A stretch of DNA of 64,000 nt from assembly GCF_009932475.1 (NCBI RefSeq), contig NZ_BJOV01000003.1, positions 682,001-746,000 on the forward strand, written 5' to 3'. Both the position numbers and the translations under genes were made by a program. This document shows, piece after piece, positions 25,653 through 34,346 of the stretch (the first letter of the stretch is position 1; each line of letters begins with the position of its first letter). Below the pieces are notes generated by a model, which saw only the letters and a list, made by a program, of their open reading frames with translations, was not told where the DNA came from and ran no database searches. The stretch comes from Gordonia spumicola. Lineage in GTDB: Bacteria; Actinomycetota; Actinomycetes; Mycobacteriales; Mycobacteriaceae.

Positions 25653-26420
25653 ATGCAGCTCACCGAGTCCTGGCGCGACATGTTCCCGCAGAGCGTCCTC
25701 GACCGCTACGAGTTCCGCGAAACTCGCAACGCGTCGCGGGTCATGCACACGCTGGAACCAAAGGCGTTCGATGACCTGGTTGAAGTCCTCGATGGATTCT
25801 GGCTGACGATGGACAAGCTCACCACTCCCGGTGGCAACAAGACCGTGATCGCCGCGGAGCTCGATGATCTGTTCCGTGTGCGCGGCTGGCGCGAAGGCCA
25901 ATACGACCAGGACCTGATTACCCGGCTGACGCTGACACCATGGCCCACCGGCCAGGAGAGACACAAGGTCATCGAAACCAGCAACAGCTACGGAGGGCAC
26001 AAGATCGATAACGTGCTCGGCCGCGCTGCCGTGGACGTCGAGTGGAATCCCAAGGACGGCAACCTCGACCGCGACCTAAACAACTTTGTGAACCTTTATG
26101 AGGGCGGGGTTATCGACACTGGCGTGATCCTGACGCGCGTGGCCGATGACCTGCGCTACTTTGTGCGAGACTTGATCGCCGAGACCAAGGCGGTGCAGGT
26201 GCCGGAGCACTGTACCGCCTGGCGAGAGCGCATGAGGAAGCTCTCAAAGGACCCAATGGGAACCTCGACTACTTCAAACTTCGGAAAGCTGGTCCCGCGC
26301 CTGGAGCGTGGAGACGGACGAGGTTGCCCGATTCTCGCCATCGCGATCACCAAGAAGTGCTACGTGCCGCCGACGGGTACTCTTGATGCTGAAGTCCGTA
26401 GGCTGGCCGCAGCAATGTAA
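25653..26420 (+). CDS. BglII-family type II restriction endonuclease
   Basis: This 255-residue protein carries the block VDVEWNPKDGNLDRDLNNF...LYEGGVIDTGVILTR, which I recognise from the BglII/BstYI endonuclease family (PF09195), whose members cut AGATCT or RGATCY. Asp and Glu in VDVEW are the likely metal ligands of the PD-(D/E)xK-type site. The start is the ATG at 25653 after a -10-like box; no in-frame family sequence precedes it. It is paired with the upstream MT-A70 methyltransferase. Sequence specificity is inferred from family only. Confidence 0.8.
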   Translation: MQLTESWRDMFPQSVLDRYEFRETRNASRVMHTLEPKAFDDLVEVLDGFWLTMDKLTTPGGNKTVIAAELDDLFRVRGWREGQYDQDLITRLTLTPWPTGQERHKVIETSNSYGGHKIDNVLGRAAVDVEWNPKDGNLDRDLNNFVNLYEGGVIDTGVILTRVADDLRYFVRDLIAETKAVQVPEHCTAWRERMRKLSKDPMGTSTTSNFGKLVPRLERGDGRGCPILAIAITKKCYVPPTGTLDAEVRRLAAAM

Positions 26421-26559
26421 TGCGCGGTCGCGCTGTCCAGGTAGGCAACGCCCGCGCGAGAATCGCGGAGAGCGCGACAAGTGTGCATCGTTGCATCATC
26501 ATTTCCATCGCAACCAGCCGATCGCATGTAGCGCACCAGTTGGTGGCAGACTTTGTCCT

Positions 26560-28353
26560 GTGAGCCCTGTACCGACAGTCGGAAAGATCTCGTTCACCAA
26601 GTTCACTTCGCCCGAGGCGATGATGGAGAAGTTGGCAACGGTTGTGCCCGGAACGACGACCGCCGCCGAGGTGGAACAGCTCCTGGAGAGTACGGCGATA
26701 ACTCAGGGATCGACGCCCTCGCCACTGTGGAACGATCTGATCGATTACGACCCTCCTGTGGACGACCGCGCGAAGGCAAGCTCGCAGGTCGTCATCGACA
26801 ACGAGCTCCTGCGGTCGGCGCGAGATGCCGAGAGTTTCCAATACCTCGTCCTCTGGGCTGCGCTCAATCTCGCCGATACCAGACTGGACACCATCACGCA
26901 GACCTTCCTGACCGATGGCGACGGCCGGTTCGACGTAGCGATGATCAACCGCCAAGCCCTCGGCCAAGCGCTCATGGCCTACGCACCCAACGATCCGTCC
27001 TTCCCGAAGGACGGCAAGCCAGTGATGAACATCCTCAGCCTTCTTGAGCGTTGCCGCCTCATCGTTCCGGAGAAGCACGGCGGATCGATCATCGGGGTCG
27101 AGCAGTTGCTACCGACCCGGTCCGCGGCCGTTCCTGTGGTGAAGTTGGTGGCCGAACGCCTCAGCCACCAGGGCATCGTTCCCGTTCGCGGACGGAACCC
27201 TGCAATGGCGCTGGCGATCGGCGCCAACGCCTGGTTGGGGCTCTCCTCCGAGGAGTTCCTCGATGCGCTGCGTCCCCGAGCTGCCGTGTCCGCCCCGGCC
27301 GGGCGCAGCCCACTTCCCGACGACCTGTACGAACTGGCCACCCAGGTTCGCCGACGAGGGCAGGTGGTCCTGCAGGGCCCGCCCGGCGCCGGCAAGACCT
27401 ACGTCGCCAGGAAGTACGTCCGCTGGGCGACCTCGGGCCAGGTCGACAAATGCCGCCTGCAAACGATCATCGACTCCCTGCCCGTCAACGAGCGCACCCT
27501 CGACGGCATCGCCACGGAGGTCAAGCGACTGGGCATCGCCGCTCTCTGGGACATCGTCCAGTTCCACCCCGGTTACGACTACACCGACTTTGTCCGTGCC
27601 CTGGTCGCCGAGCCCGTGGCTGGCGGCGTCACCTTCACCCCCAGGCACAAGCTCTTCAGCCTCATGGCCGGCGTCGGCAACAAGCTCGAGGAAGAAGGCT
27701 ATGACCTTGAGCTGGTCCTCATCCTCGACGAGATGAACCGCGGCAACATTCCCAACATCTTCGGTGAGTTGCTCTACGGGCTGGAGTACCGAGGCGAGGC
27801 GGTCTCTACGCCGTACGCGGTCGACGGCGACGCGTCCATTACTGTGCCCGAGCGCCTGCACGTCATCGGCACGATGAACACCGCCGACCGGTCCATCGCC
27901 GTCATCGACTACGCCCTGCGCCGCCGGTTCGTCTTCCTCAACGTCTACGCCACCGACGCCCCGATCCGCAGCTACGGCTTCGACTCCGAGACCACGCGCG
28001 AGGCCGCCCTCTACCTGTCCGGGATCACTGCGCACGCGCTCTCGGAAGCACCGGCAGGCCTCCAGGTTGGACCCTCGTACTTCCTCGCCGATGCCGACGA
28101 GCACGGTAGCTCTCTCGAAGTCCTCGCCGGTCGCTATGTGTACGAGGTTCTGCCTCTGCTATCCGAGTACGAGATGGAGGGCGAGATCGATGCCGCCGCA
28201 CTCAACTCCCTGCGCAGCGAACTCGCTCTCACCGCCGACGCCACGCAGCGCCAGCAGGCCCAGGGCCTCGCCAGCCTGCTCGCCCAGCAGGTGTCCGGCG
28301 CCTCTAACGGCGACGCGCCCACAGCTGGGGATCCCGCCGAGCCGGCCCCATGA
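26560..28353 (+). CDS. mcrB: McrB-type AAA+ GTPase of a modification-dependent restriction system
   Basis: McrB forms GTP-driven hexamers that translocate DNA and activate the McrC nuclease. The 597-residue protein has a 200-residue N-terminal region of unrecognised type (probably the DNA-recognition part), then a AAA+ module: Walker A GPPGAGKT (about residues 273-280), Walker B LVLILDEMNRGN, and the GTPase signature IGTMNTADRS followed by the arginine-finger region ALRRRFVF. The GTG at 26560 gives MSPVPTVGKISF and is the best start before conserved sequence. It overlaps mcrC by ATGA (28350-28353). Confidence 0.9.
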   Translation: MSPVPTVGKISFTKFTSPEAMMEKLATVVPGTTTAAEVEQLLESTAITQGSTPSPLWNDLIDYDPPVDDRAKASSQVVIDNELLRSARDAESFQYLVLWAALNLADTRLDTITQTFLTDGDGRFDVAMINRQALGQALMAYAPNDPSFPKDGKPVMNILSLLERCRLIVPEKHGGSIIGVEQLLPTRSAAVPVVKLVAERLSHQGIVPVRGRNPAMALAIGANAWLGLSSEEFLDALRPRAAVSAPAGRSPLPDDLYELATQVRRRGQVVLQGPPGAGKTYVARKYVRWATSGQVDKCRLQTIIDSLPVNERTLDGIATEVKRLGIAALWDIVQFHPGYDYTDFVRALVAEPVAGGVTFTPRHKLFSLMAGVGNKLEEEGYDLELVLILDEMNRGNIPNIFGELLYGLEYRGEAVSTPYAVDGDASITVPERLHVIGTMNTADRSIAVIDYALRRRFVFLNVYATDAPIRSYGFDSETTREAALYLSGITAHALSEAPAGLQVGPSYFLADADEHGSSLEVLAGRYVYEVLPLLSEYEMEGEIDAAALNSLRSELALTADATQRQQAQGLASLLAQQVSGASNGDAPTAGDPAEPAP

Positions 28354-29720
28354 CCCACTCGCACCAGGTCGAGGTCGGCGAGCGGCGCTCGGTGCCCATC
28401 GACGCTGCGGTGGCCGAGGGTGTCCCCGAGGAGTTCTGGCGCGCCGCAGACTGCTCGGTGCAGCTATCGCCCCGACAGGGCGACTGGACCCTCACAGCCG
28501 GCGACTGCGTCGGCGTCAGCCGGATCATCGCCGGAGATCTGGACCTCACGCTAACCGTGGCGCCGAAGCTGCCCGATGCCGACATGTTCTTCCTCGCTGA
28601 CTACGCCTACGGCCAGCGGCAGGAGGCCTTGCGCGTCCTCGACTTCGACCAGGTCGCCCTGGCGAAGGTCCACGAGGACCCCACCGCATGCTTGCTCATG
28701 TGGCACGTCAACGCCATCGACGCCTTCGCCTCGCGCTGGCTACGCCGCGACTACAGGTCGAACGAGCGAGTCTTCGACGGGAAGGTTAAGGGCCGGATCC
28801 TGCTCGACCGGTACGTCACCGGTCACCTGGCCGGCGGTCGTGCTAACGAAATACCGTGCCGCACCATCGAGCAGACCCAGGACACGCCCAACAACCAGGT
28901 GCTCAAGGCAGGACTCCGCCACGTAGCCGCGCTGAGCCATAGCCTCCCTGTCGAAGCCGCGGGCAGAGCCGTCCGCCACCGGGTCGCATCGGCCCTGCCC
29001 AAGTTCGCCCAGATCGCCGACGTCAACGTCACCCAGACCGTGCTGCGCGCGACCTCAACCCGCGGGCCGCAGCGCCACTACGCCCAGGTGCTGCGGGCCA
29101 CGCGTAGCCTGCTCGATGGTCGATTCACCGGGATCCGGGCCGGCGATATGAACACCGAGTCGTTCATGTGGCGCATGCCCGTCCTGTTCCAGGAGTCCGT
29201 GCGCGGGATCGTGTCGATGATCGACGAGGTTGAGCTGGACCAGACCAAGCCGCCCGCAGCCACCGTGCACGACAGCTCAGGACTCCGGATCCGGACCTCC
29301 AAGGTCGACCCCGACCTCGTCATCGGCGTCCCCGGCCACGGGTCGCTGCTCCTGGACACCAAGTACAAGAACGTCCTGACCGGACCGACCACCACTCCCG
29401 AATCAGATTCGATCGTCCTCAGCGAGAAGGTCCGCATCGCCGTGTCTCGGTCCGACATCTATCAGGCGGTCGCGTACGGGCACCACGAGAAGTGGTCGGA
29501 CGACGTTATTGCTTCGGGCCTGCTGTTCCCGGTGAGCCTGCCGGTCGGGGCCTCGCTGCCCGAACCCATGTCCGTCCGGGGCTTCGGCGAGTCGATCCCT
29601 CTGCTGTTCATCGACATCGGCCCCTCTGCCCGCCAAAACCTCCAACACTTCCGCAGCGCCTTGCTGCAGTTGGCCAGCACCGGCGTCGCCCCTACGCCCA
29701 GTGCCCTCGTAGCTCCCTGA
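28350..29720 (+). CDS. mcrC: McrC-type nuclease subunit
   Basis: McrC provides the PD-(D/E)xK nuclease and stimulates McrB GTPase. In the 456-residue protein the nuclease core is near residues 320-340: VDPDLVIG followed by LLLDTKYK. The N-terminal part, with the FLADYAYGQ segment and LLMWHVNAIDAF, matches the McrC/5-methylcytosine restriction family. Translational coupling to mcrB is typical. The pair would cut DNA bearing modified bases, complementing the type II system beside it. Confidence 0.9.
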   Translation: MTHSHQVEVGERRSVPIDAAVAEGVPEEFWRAADCSVQLSPRQGDWTLTAGDCVGVSRIIAGDLDLTLTVAPKLPDADMFFLADYAYGQRQEALRVLDFDQVALAKVHEDPTACLLMWHVNAIDAFASRWLRRDYRSNERVFDGKVKGRILLDRYVTGHLAGGRANEIPCRTIEQTQDTPNNQVLKAGLRHVAALSHSLPVEAAGRAVRHRVASALPKFAQIADVNVTQTVLRATSTRGPQRHYAQVLRATRSLLDGRFTGIRAGDMNTESFMWRMPVLFQESVRGIVSMIDEVELDQTKPPAATVHDSSGLRIRTSKVDPDLVIGVPGHGSLLLDTKYKNVLTGPTTTPESDSIVLSEKVRIAVSRSDIYQAVAYGHHEKWSDDVIASGLLFPVSLPVGASLPEPMSVRGFGESIPLLFIDIGPSARQNLQHFRSALLQLASTGVAPTPSALVAP

Positions 29721-29763
29721 TCGACCACATGCGCTGAAGTCACGACCAGCGAGCCCGGTCCAC

Positions 29764-30333
29764 CTACGCGCTCCGGCTGGCCCGTCTCACCGATTCGGCT
29801 ATCTCGTCGGCTCGCTGGTTGTTCGAGAAGTGCCTGGCGACCTGGTTGACCACCTGTATGCAGCCGAACAGCGACCAGCTCAGCAGGACCAGCGGCACCG
29901 CCGACAGCGTGAACACCACGCCCCAGTGCAGGCCGGTCACCAACGGCCACAGGATGCCCAGGCACAGGGAACTCAGACTCGCCAGGACTGCGGTAACAGC
30001 CACCACCCGATAGGGCCACAGGATGCCGCCGAGGCCGGCGGGAGCGTTCTGCAGCAACAGTCGGTAGTTCGGCCCGATCACCGCGATCAGCACCGTCATC
30101 GCGGTGATGACCAGCGTCGCGATCGCCGCTGCGATGCCGCAGACGCCGATGTAGACCGCGCCCATAGATGCGGCGACAGCGCTGCTGAGCGCTGTGGACA
30201 GCGCAACCGTGACGCCGATAACCACGCCCGCGCCGAAGTCCCACGACCAGACGATGACGCCGACCCTGGACGCGGTGAAGCTCCGCCACCAGCCGGTGGC
30301 GGCCTGCTCGTCGGCACTCCGATCAGTCGTCAC
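29764..30333 (-). CDS. Polytopic membrane protein of a two-gene module
   Basis: The 189-residue protein has a short cytosolic N-terminus (DRSADEQAATGWWRSFTASR), about four hydrophobic helices between residues 28 and 160, and a basic C-terminal tail (FSNNQRADEIAESVRRASRSA). The GTG at 30333 overlaps the upstream gene by 11 bp, so the two proteins are almost certainly made together. No known family is recognised. Its position at the end of a defence island, convergent with mcrC, suggests the membrane effector of an uncharacterised system; that is an inference. Confidence 0.65.
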   Translation of the reverse strand: MTTDRSADEQAATGWWRSFTASRVGVIVWSWDFGAGVVIGVTVALSTALSSAVAASMGAVYIGVCGIAAAIATLVITAMTVLIAVIGPNYRLLLQNAPAGLGGILWPYRVVAVTAVLASLSSLCLGILWPLVTGLHWGVVFTLSAVPLVLLSWSLFGCIQVVNQVARHFSNNQRADEIAESVRRASRSA

Positions 30334-31450
30334 CTTCTCCAGTGTCCTCCGTGCTCGGCTCCTGCGGTAGGGCTTCGGGATCGACCTCACCGGTCGGACC
30401 CGCTGGTACGTCGTGCTGCGCAGCGTGGTCTCCGGGGTCGGCTGGCGCGGCGCCGTCTGGCTCCTCGTCGCTGGACTCAGTCGGCGTCGTTGTACCGCCC
30501 TCGACAATCTCTTCTCCGCTGGTCACGCCTTCGTAGGACACCTCGGCACCGACCTGCCCATCGGCGACGGTCTCTGCATCGGCCGGTACCGGCTCGTCTG
30601 AGTACGTCATTGGCGGAGGCAACTCGAGAAGGTGCTCGCGCAGCACGTCCAGGTTCACCTCTCCGTTAGGGTTTGTCGCCAGTTCTTCGCTCTGTTCCTC
30701 GTCGCCGACGGCAGAGTTGTACGTGGACACGATCTCGGTCCCGTCCGCCATCTCGATCACGCCTGTGTACCGGCCGTCGCCGTAGCCGCGCTCGACGTGG
30801 TTCTGCGACTGTTGGATGAAATCCGCTTCGACGTTCAGGCCTGCGTCGTTGGCGAAGATCGCCTGTGCCGAGTGTGATCCGGTGGCGTTGAACAGGTCTT
30901 CGATGCTCTGCGAGTCCTGCCACCTGGGGTTCGGCTCCGTCAGGGAGAAGCGGACCTTGGTCACGCGCGTGACGGTACGCTTCCACTCCGACAATGCGAC
31001 CTTGCGCCGGTAGGGCTCGACCTGCCAGTGCAGGCCCTTATCCTTGATCCCTTCGTTCAGGATCAACCTCAGCGCGCGCACCGCCGAATCAATCCGCAGC
31101 GTCGATCCGCGGTCCTGCACCAGGCCCGTGAGGCTCCCCAGGTCCACAGCGAACACCGTGGTGGTGCCGCGGTGAGTCAGCTGGTCCCGGAAGTCCTTGG
31201 CCTCGTCGTCCCAGACCTCCTCGATGCCGCTTTCGGCCGAGAATCCAACGCGGCCGGTGAGCACGTCGTCGGCGATGTGGACCTTGCCGATCCGCCACAG
31301 CCGGTTGTAGCTCTCCGCAGAGGCCCCCGGCGTCAGTCGATTGCGGAGTTGATCGGCGGGTTCCTCGAACAATTCGCCCACCGCCGGCTGGATGAACTTC
31401 ACCGCGAATACCCGCCCGCGCGCTTCTGCCTTGTCCTCTTCGCTTGCCAC
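30323..31450 (-). CDS. Unrecognised cytosolic protein with acidic tail, partner of the membrane protein
   Basis: This 375-residue soluble protein has a compact N-terminal region of about 285 residues (FAVKFIQPAVGELFEE..., VTKVRFSLTEPNPRWQD..., VERGYGDGRYTGVIEMADG) followed by about 90 residues of Glu/Asp/Pro/Thr-rich, probably disordered tail. I see no catalytic motif or nucleotide-binding site. The ATG at 31450 is preceded by a hairpin-like operator at 31452-31471. It is the first gene of a two-gene operon with the membrane protein. The layout is reminiscent of sensor-effector abortive infection modules. Confidence 0.7.
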   Translation of the reverse strand: MASEEDKAEARGRVFAVKFIQPAVGELFEEPADQLRNRLTPGASAESYNRLWRIGKVHIADDVLTGRVGFSAESGIEEVWDDEAKDFRDQLTHRGTTTVFAVDLGSLTGLVQDRGSTLRIDSAVRALRLILNEGIKDKGLHWQVEPYRRKVALSEWKRTVTRVTKVRFSLTEPNPRWQDSQSIEDLFNATGSHSAQAIFANDAGLNVEADFIQQSQNHVERGYGDGRYTGVIEMADGTEIVSTYNSAVGDEEQSEELATNPNGEVNLDVLREHLLELPPPMTYSDEPVPADAETVADGQVGAEVSYEGVTSGEEIVEGGTTTPTESSDEEPDGAAPADPGDHAAQHDVPAGPTGEVDPEALPQEPSTEDTGEGDD

Positions 31451-31451
31451 T

Positions 31452-31471
31452 CGCTCACCCTAATGTGAGCG
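31452..31471 (-). promoter_or_regulatory. Inverted repeat immediately upstream of the two-gene module
   Basis: CGCTCAC (31452-31458) and GTGAGCG (31465-31471) flank a 6-bp spacer, within 25 bp of the start codon. It could be an operator or a leader hairpin that limits translation. Confidence 0.45.
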
Positions 31472-31835
31472 CCGGGCCGCACGGCGTCGGACTCAGACAT
31501 CGGGGGCGAAGCGACCAAGCCGACACAGCCTGTCCGCAAGCCGGTCGTTGACCGCACTTCCGATGGAAGGACACGTCGCCAGGTCGTGCGCTGTACGTTC
31601 ACCCGTACGGGCTGTCGAGCCCGGTCAGGGGCCTCTCCGCGAGCCACCGTGTCCGCCCGCCGCTTGTGCACGCTCGCCAGGGCTGCACAACTGAACCGTG
31701 CAACGCCATCGATACGAATGTGACACTCGAGCGTTTCGCCTCGCACGCCAAATCTTCCACGCTAGGCTTGATCCGGCGGTTCCCTGTGGATGTGGACCGA
31801 AGTAGTTCAGGTTGACGACGCAGAGAGGCGTTCGA
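31472..31835. other. Intergenic region with no gene seen
   Basis: These 364 bp separate the divergent two-gene module and the OLD gene. No convincing coding frame is present. It must hold both promoters; AGAGG at about -10 to the OLD ATG serves as its ribosome binding site. Confidence 0.5.
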
Positions 31836-33599
31836 ATGCTGCTCGAGAAGGTTGAGATCTCAGGCTTCCGGTCGATTGAGTCGGGTCTGGAGATCTCTAT
31901 CGGGTCACCCACGATCCTCGCCGGCCATAACGATGCAGGCAAGAGCGCAGTGCTTGACGCTGTGGCGTTTCTTCTGGGCGACATAAAACTGTCGGACCGG
32001 GACCGCACATACGACCAACCTGGCGTGGACGGGGAATTGACGCGAGTTTCCGAGACTATTGTCGAAGGATTGTTCAACGTCACGCCAGACGAAGCCGAAG
32101 AACTTTCTATCGGGCGTCAACTACGCGTGAGAAGAGCTTACCGCGAGGGCGGTACAACTCTCGAGATGCTCGCTGCAGTCCCAGTCGATGAGCGCTTGCA
32201 GGAAATCGAGAGTCAGGACGTCAAGACGCTGAAGTTTCGGCTAGAAGGCTTGGGTCTGCCAACGACCGGGAATAAGCCCGACCTGATTGCTCGATTGCAG
32301 GAACGTGCCGAATCAGCGGACAAGGAAGACAAGTGGGTATCGGCCAGCGTAGCGGTTAAGCGGATACTTCCCCGCGTCCAACGATTTGACGCAACGTCGA
32401 CGCAGAACCCTGAAGACGCCATTCTTGCAGCGCTACGAACCTCTTACAGTACTCACACGGACGACGACACCGTGAAAGGCAATCTGCGGGCATTAACCGA
32501 CACGCTGCAGACCCGTGTTGCCAAAGACGCGGAAGATCTACGTGCGCACATAACCTCGCAATGCGCGGACGTTGGTGATATCAGGATTGACCCCATCGTT
32601 CGCCTTGATAGCGGCCTCAAGGGGGTGGAAGTCAGTGCTGTCAATTCCCGCGACGAACAGGTTCACCTAGGTCAATCCGGCACGGGGCGTTCGCGTCGAA
32701 TTGCGTTGGCGGTATGGCAGTTCAATGCAAACCTGCTGAGCGAATCCAGCCAAGACACAATCCTTCTCTACGACGAGCCCGACACCCATCTTGACTATGG
32801 GAATCAACGAGGGTTCATGGATCTACTTAATGAACAGGCCAAGGTTCCCAACGTCCGAATCATCGTGGCAACACACTCTATGAACTTGATCGATGGCGTG
32901 GACATAGCCAACGTCGTTCACCTGCACCATGTCGACAGCCGAACCAAGGCGGACGTCATTGCCGACGACTCGGAAATCGGTTCGCACCTCGGGCTGATCG
33001 CAGCTTCCCTCGGCTTGAGAAACACGGTCCTCCTTCACGAGAGACTGTTTGTCGGCGTAGAAGGGATGACGGAGTTCCGTGCTTTTCCAGTGTTGTTCAG
33101 GCGTGCGACCGGCCGACAGCTTCAAGCCTGCGGTATCGCGGTGTGGCCATGCGACAATAACGACGGAGCACTCAGATTTGCTCAGTACCTTCGCGATCAC
33201 GGTCGCGAGGTTGTGATCGTTGTCGATAGCGACTCTAGAGATACTAAGCTCTTCTCAGATGCGAGCCTCTCGGCGCGCAACCTGAAGTTGGGCGACCATG
33301 TGATCACCATTGGCGCACGCGAATTCGAGGATACGTTCACGGACGAGCAGTGGGCTGAGTGCGCCAACCGAGAGTGGCCACGCAATGATGGCAGGCGCTG
33401 GACCGTCGACCACTTCTCGCAGCATCGCGAATCGAAGTTTAGTTCGAAGATATACGAAATGCTTCGCCCTAACACCGATGTCGAGGTCAGCGGAAAGCCT
33501 GACATCATGATGAAACTCGCACTGGGACTCAAGGCGCCAGGCGAGGTGCCGGCGACACTAAGCCAGATGTTCGAAACTTTGATCGAACGCGCCCGCTAG
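31836..33599 (+). CDS. OLD-family ATPase/TOPRIM nuclease with inserted SAP domain
   Basis: OLD proteins couple an ABC-type ATPase to a TOPRIM nuclease and act in phage defence. The 587-residue protein has Walker A AGHNDAGKS (29-37), an ABC-like signature region HLGQSGTGRSRR, Walker B ILLYDEPDTHLD, and the TOPRIM motifs VGVEGMTEF and IVVDSDSRD. Between the Walker A and signature motifs (about 127-160) is VKTLKFRLEGLGLPTTGNKP followed by DLIARLQER, a good match to a SAP DNA-binding helix-extended loop-helix, which I do not know from ordinary OLD enzymes. No UvrD-like partner (as in Gabija) follows. The gene is less GC-rich than its neighbours. Confidence 0.85.
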   Translation: MLLEKVEISGFRSIESGLEISIGSPTILAGHNDAGKSAVLDAVAFLLGDIKLSDRDRTYDQPGVDGELTRVSETIVEGLFNVTPDEAEELSIGRQLRVRRAYREGGTTLEMLAAVPVDERLQEIESQDVKTLKFRLEGLGLPTTGNKPDLIARLQERAESADKEDKWVSASVAVKRILPRVQRFDATSTQNPEDAILAALRTSYSTHTDDDTVKGNLRALTDTLQTRVAKDAEDLRAHITSQCADVGDIRIDPIVRLDSGLKGVEVSAVNSRDEQVHLGQSGTGRSRRIALAVWQFNANLLSESSQDTILLYDEPDTHLDYGNQRGFMDLLNEQAKVPNVRIIVATHSMNLIDGVDIANVVHLHHVDSRTKADVIADDSEIGSHLGLIAASLGLRNTVLLHERLFVGVEGMTEFRAFPVLFRRATGRQLQACGIAVWPCDNNDGALRFAQYLRDHGREVVIVVDSDSRDTKLFSDASLSARNLKLGDHVITIGAREFEDTFTDEQWAECANREWPRNDGRRWTVDHFSQHRESKFSSKIYEMLRPNTDVEVSGKPDIMMKLALGLKAPGEVPATLSQMFETLIERAR

Positions 33600-33982
33600 C
33601 GTAGCTGACGCCGAGCAAGCATTCGCTTCCGGCGCTGATCTATGGTCGGCTCCTCCCAGGAGTGGTAGCCGATCAGCTCCGTCCACTCGAGAGAGTGCGA
33701 TCGTTCGTCCCGGCAACACCATCTGCAGGCGCTAGGAGAGACGGCGTGGCCTACCGGGGTCTCTGTGGCGAGCACGCGCGTCCTCCTATCTCTCACGCGA
33801 CGTCCTGACTTAATCATGGCCCTCCGACAACCGATTTGCCGAGGCTTTGGTGAGCAAGGACACTCGACCCCTCCGTAGACCTGTCCGCGCCTAGCAACAA
33901 GCACAGATTGTCCGTTCTCACGGGAGTTCAAGGCTCCGAGTGTCGTCCCACTGAGGTACACCCTGGCGAGACACCCCAGCAC
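33596..33982 (-). CDS. Possible Cys-rich small protein
   Basis: An open frame of 128 codons, convergent with and overlapping the OLD gene by 4 bp, contains Cys clusters (ECPCSPKP, GCRR, CRWCCRDE) and a basic tail ending RRKRMLARRQLR. The cysteine spacing might bind zinc. There is no recognised family and no clear start or ribosome binding site, so this could be a chance frame. Confidence 0.3.
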   Translation of the reverse strand: MLGCLARVYLSGTTLGALNSRENGQSVLVARRGQVYGGVECPCSPKPRQIGCRRAMIKSGRRVRDRRTRVLATETPVGHAVSPSACRWCCRDERSHSLEWTELIGYHSWEEPTIDQRRKRMLARRQLR

Positions 33983-33994
33983 TCGACGAACTGC

Positions 33995-34061
33995 GTCTCA
34001 GTCAAGTCCCATTCCCATCAACTAGACACATTCTCATTGAGATTATAGACTTGACTGAGAC
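33995..34061. repeat. Inverted repeat upstream of the small serine recombinase operon
   Basis: GTCTCAGTCAAGTC (33995-34008) and its exact complement GACTTGACTGAGAC (34048-34061) are separated by 39 AT-rich bp. The pair lies 46 bp before the recombinase operon. It could be a resolution or inversion site bound by the recombinase, or an operator. Confidence 0.55.
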
Positions 34062-34106
34062 AAACCCAGTGCCGCGATAGACGCGGACGACCGAACGGAG
34101 AACACC

Positions 34107-34346
34107 GTGCCCCTCACCCTCCGACTACATCCCCGCGCCAAACGCGCCGTGGAGCGAGCCGCGACCCACCGGCCGACCACCGTCACCGGCCTCGTCGCTC
34201 GGATCGACGAGCAGGGCACGGTCATCATCGACCTCCCAGACCAGCGGGGCAGCGAGCTGGTCCGCCGGATCGAGGCGGCCAAGCGGCGCGACGGCCGTGA
34301 GGCCGACGACGGCCGCAAGGGCCTGTCGATGGGGGCGCTGCTGTGA
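34107..34346 (+). CDS. Small basic protein upstream of the serine recombinase
   Basis: This 79-residue protein (MPLTLRLHPRAKRAVERAA...GLVARIDEQGTVIIDLP...KGLSMGALL) is rich in Arg. Its stop overlaps the recombinase start by GTGA (34343-34346), so the two are co-translated. A short beta-strand segment in the middle is reminiscent of a small DNA-binding or antitoxin fold, but no family is recognised. Confidence 0.6.
   Translation: MPLTLRLHPRAKRAVERAATHRPTTVTGLVARIDEQGTVIIDLPDQRGSELVRRIEAAKRRDGREADDGRKGLSMGALL

Noticed and set aside
31836-33599. Gabija GajA
   Set aside because: No UvrD-like gajB gene follows; the downstream genes are an uncertain small frame and a recombinase.
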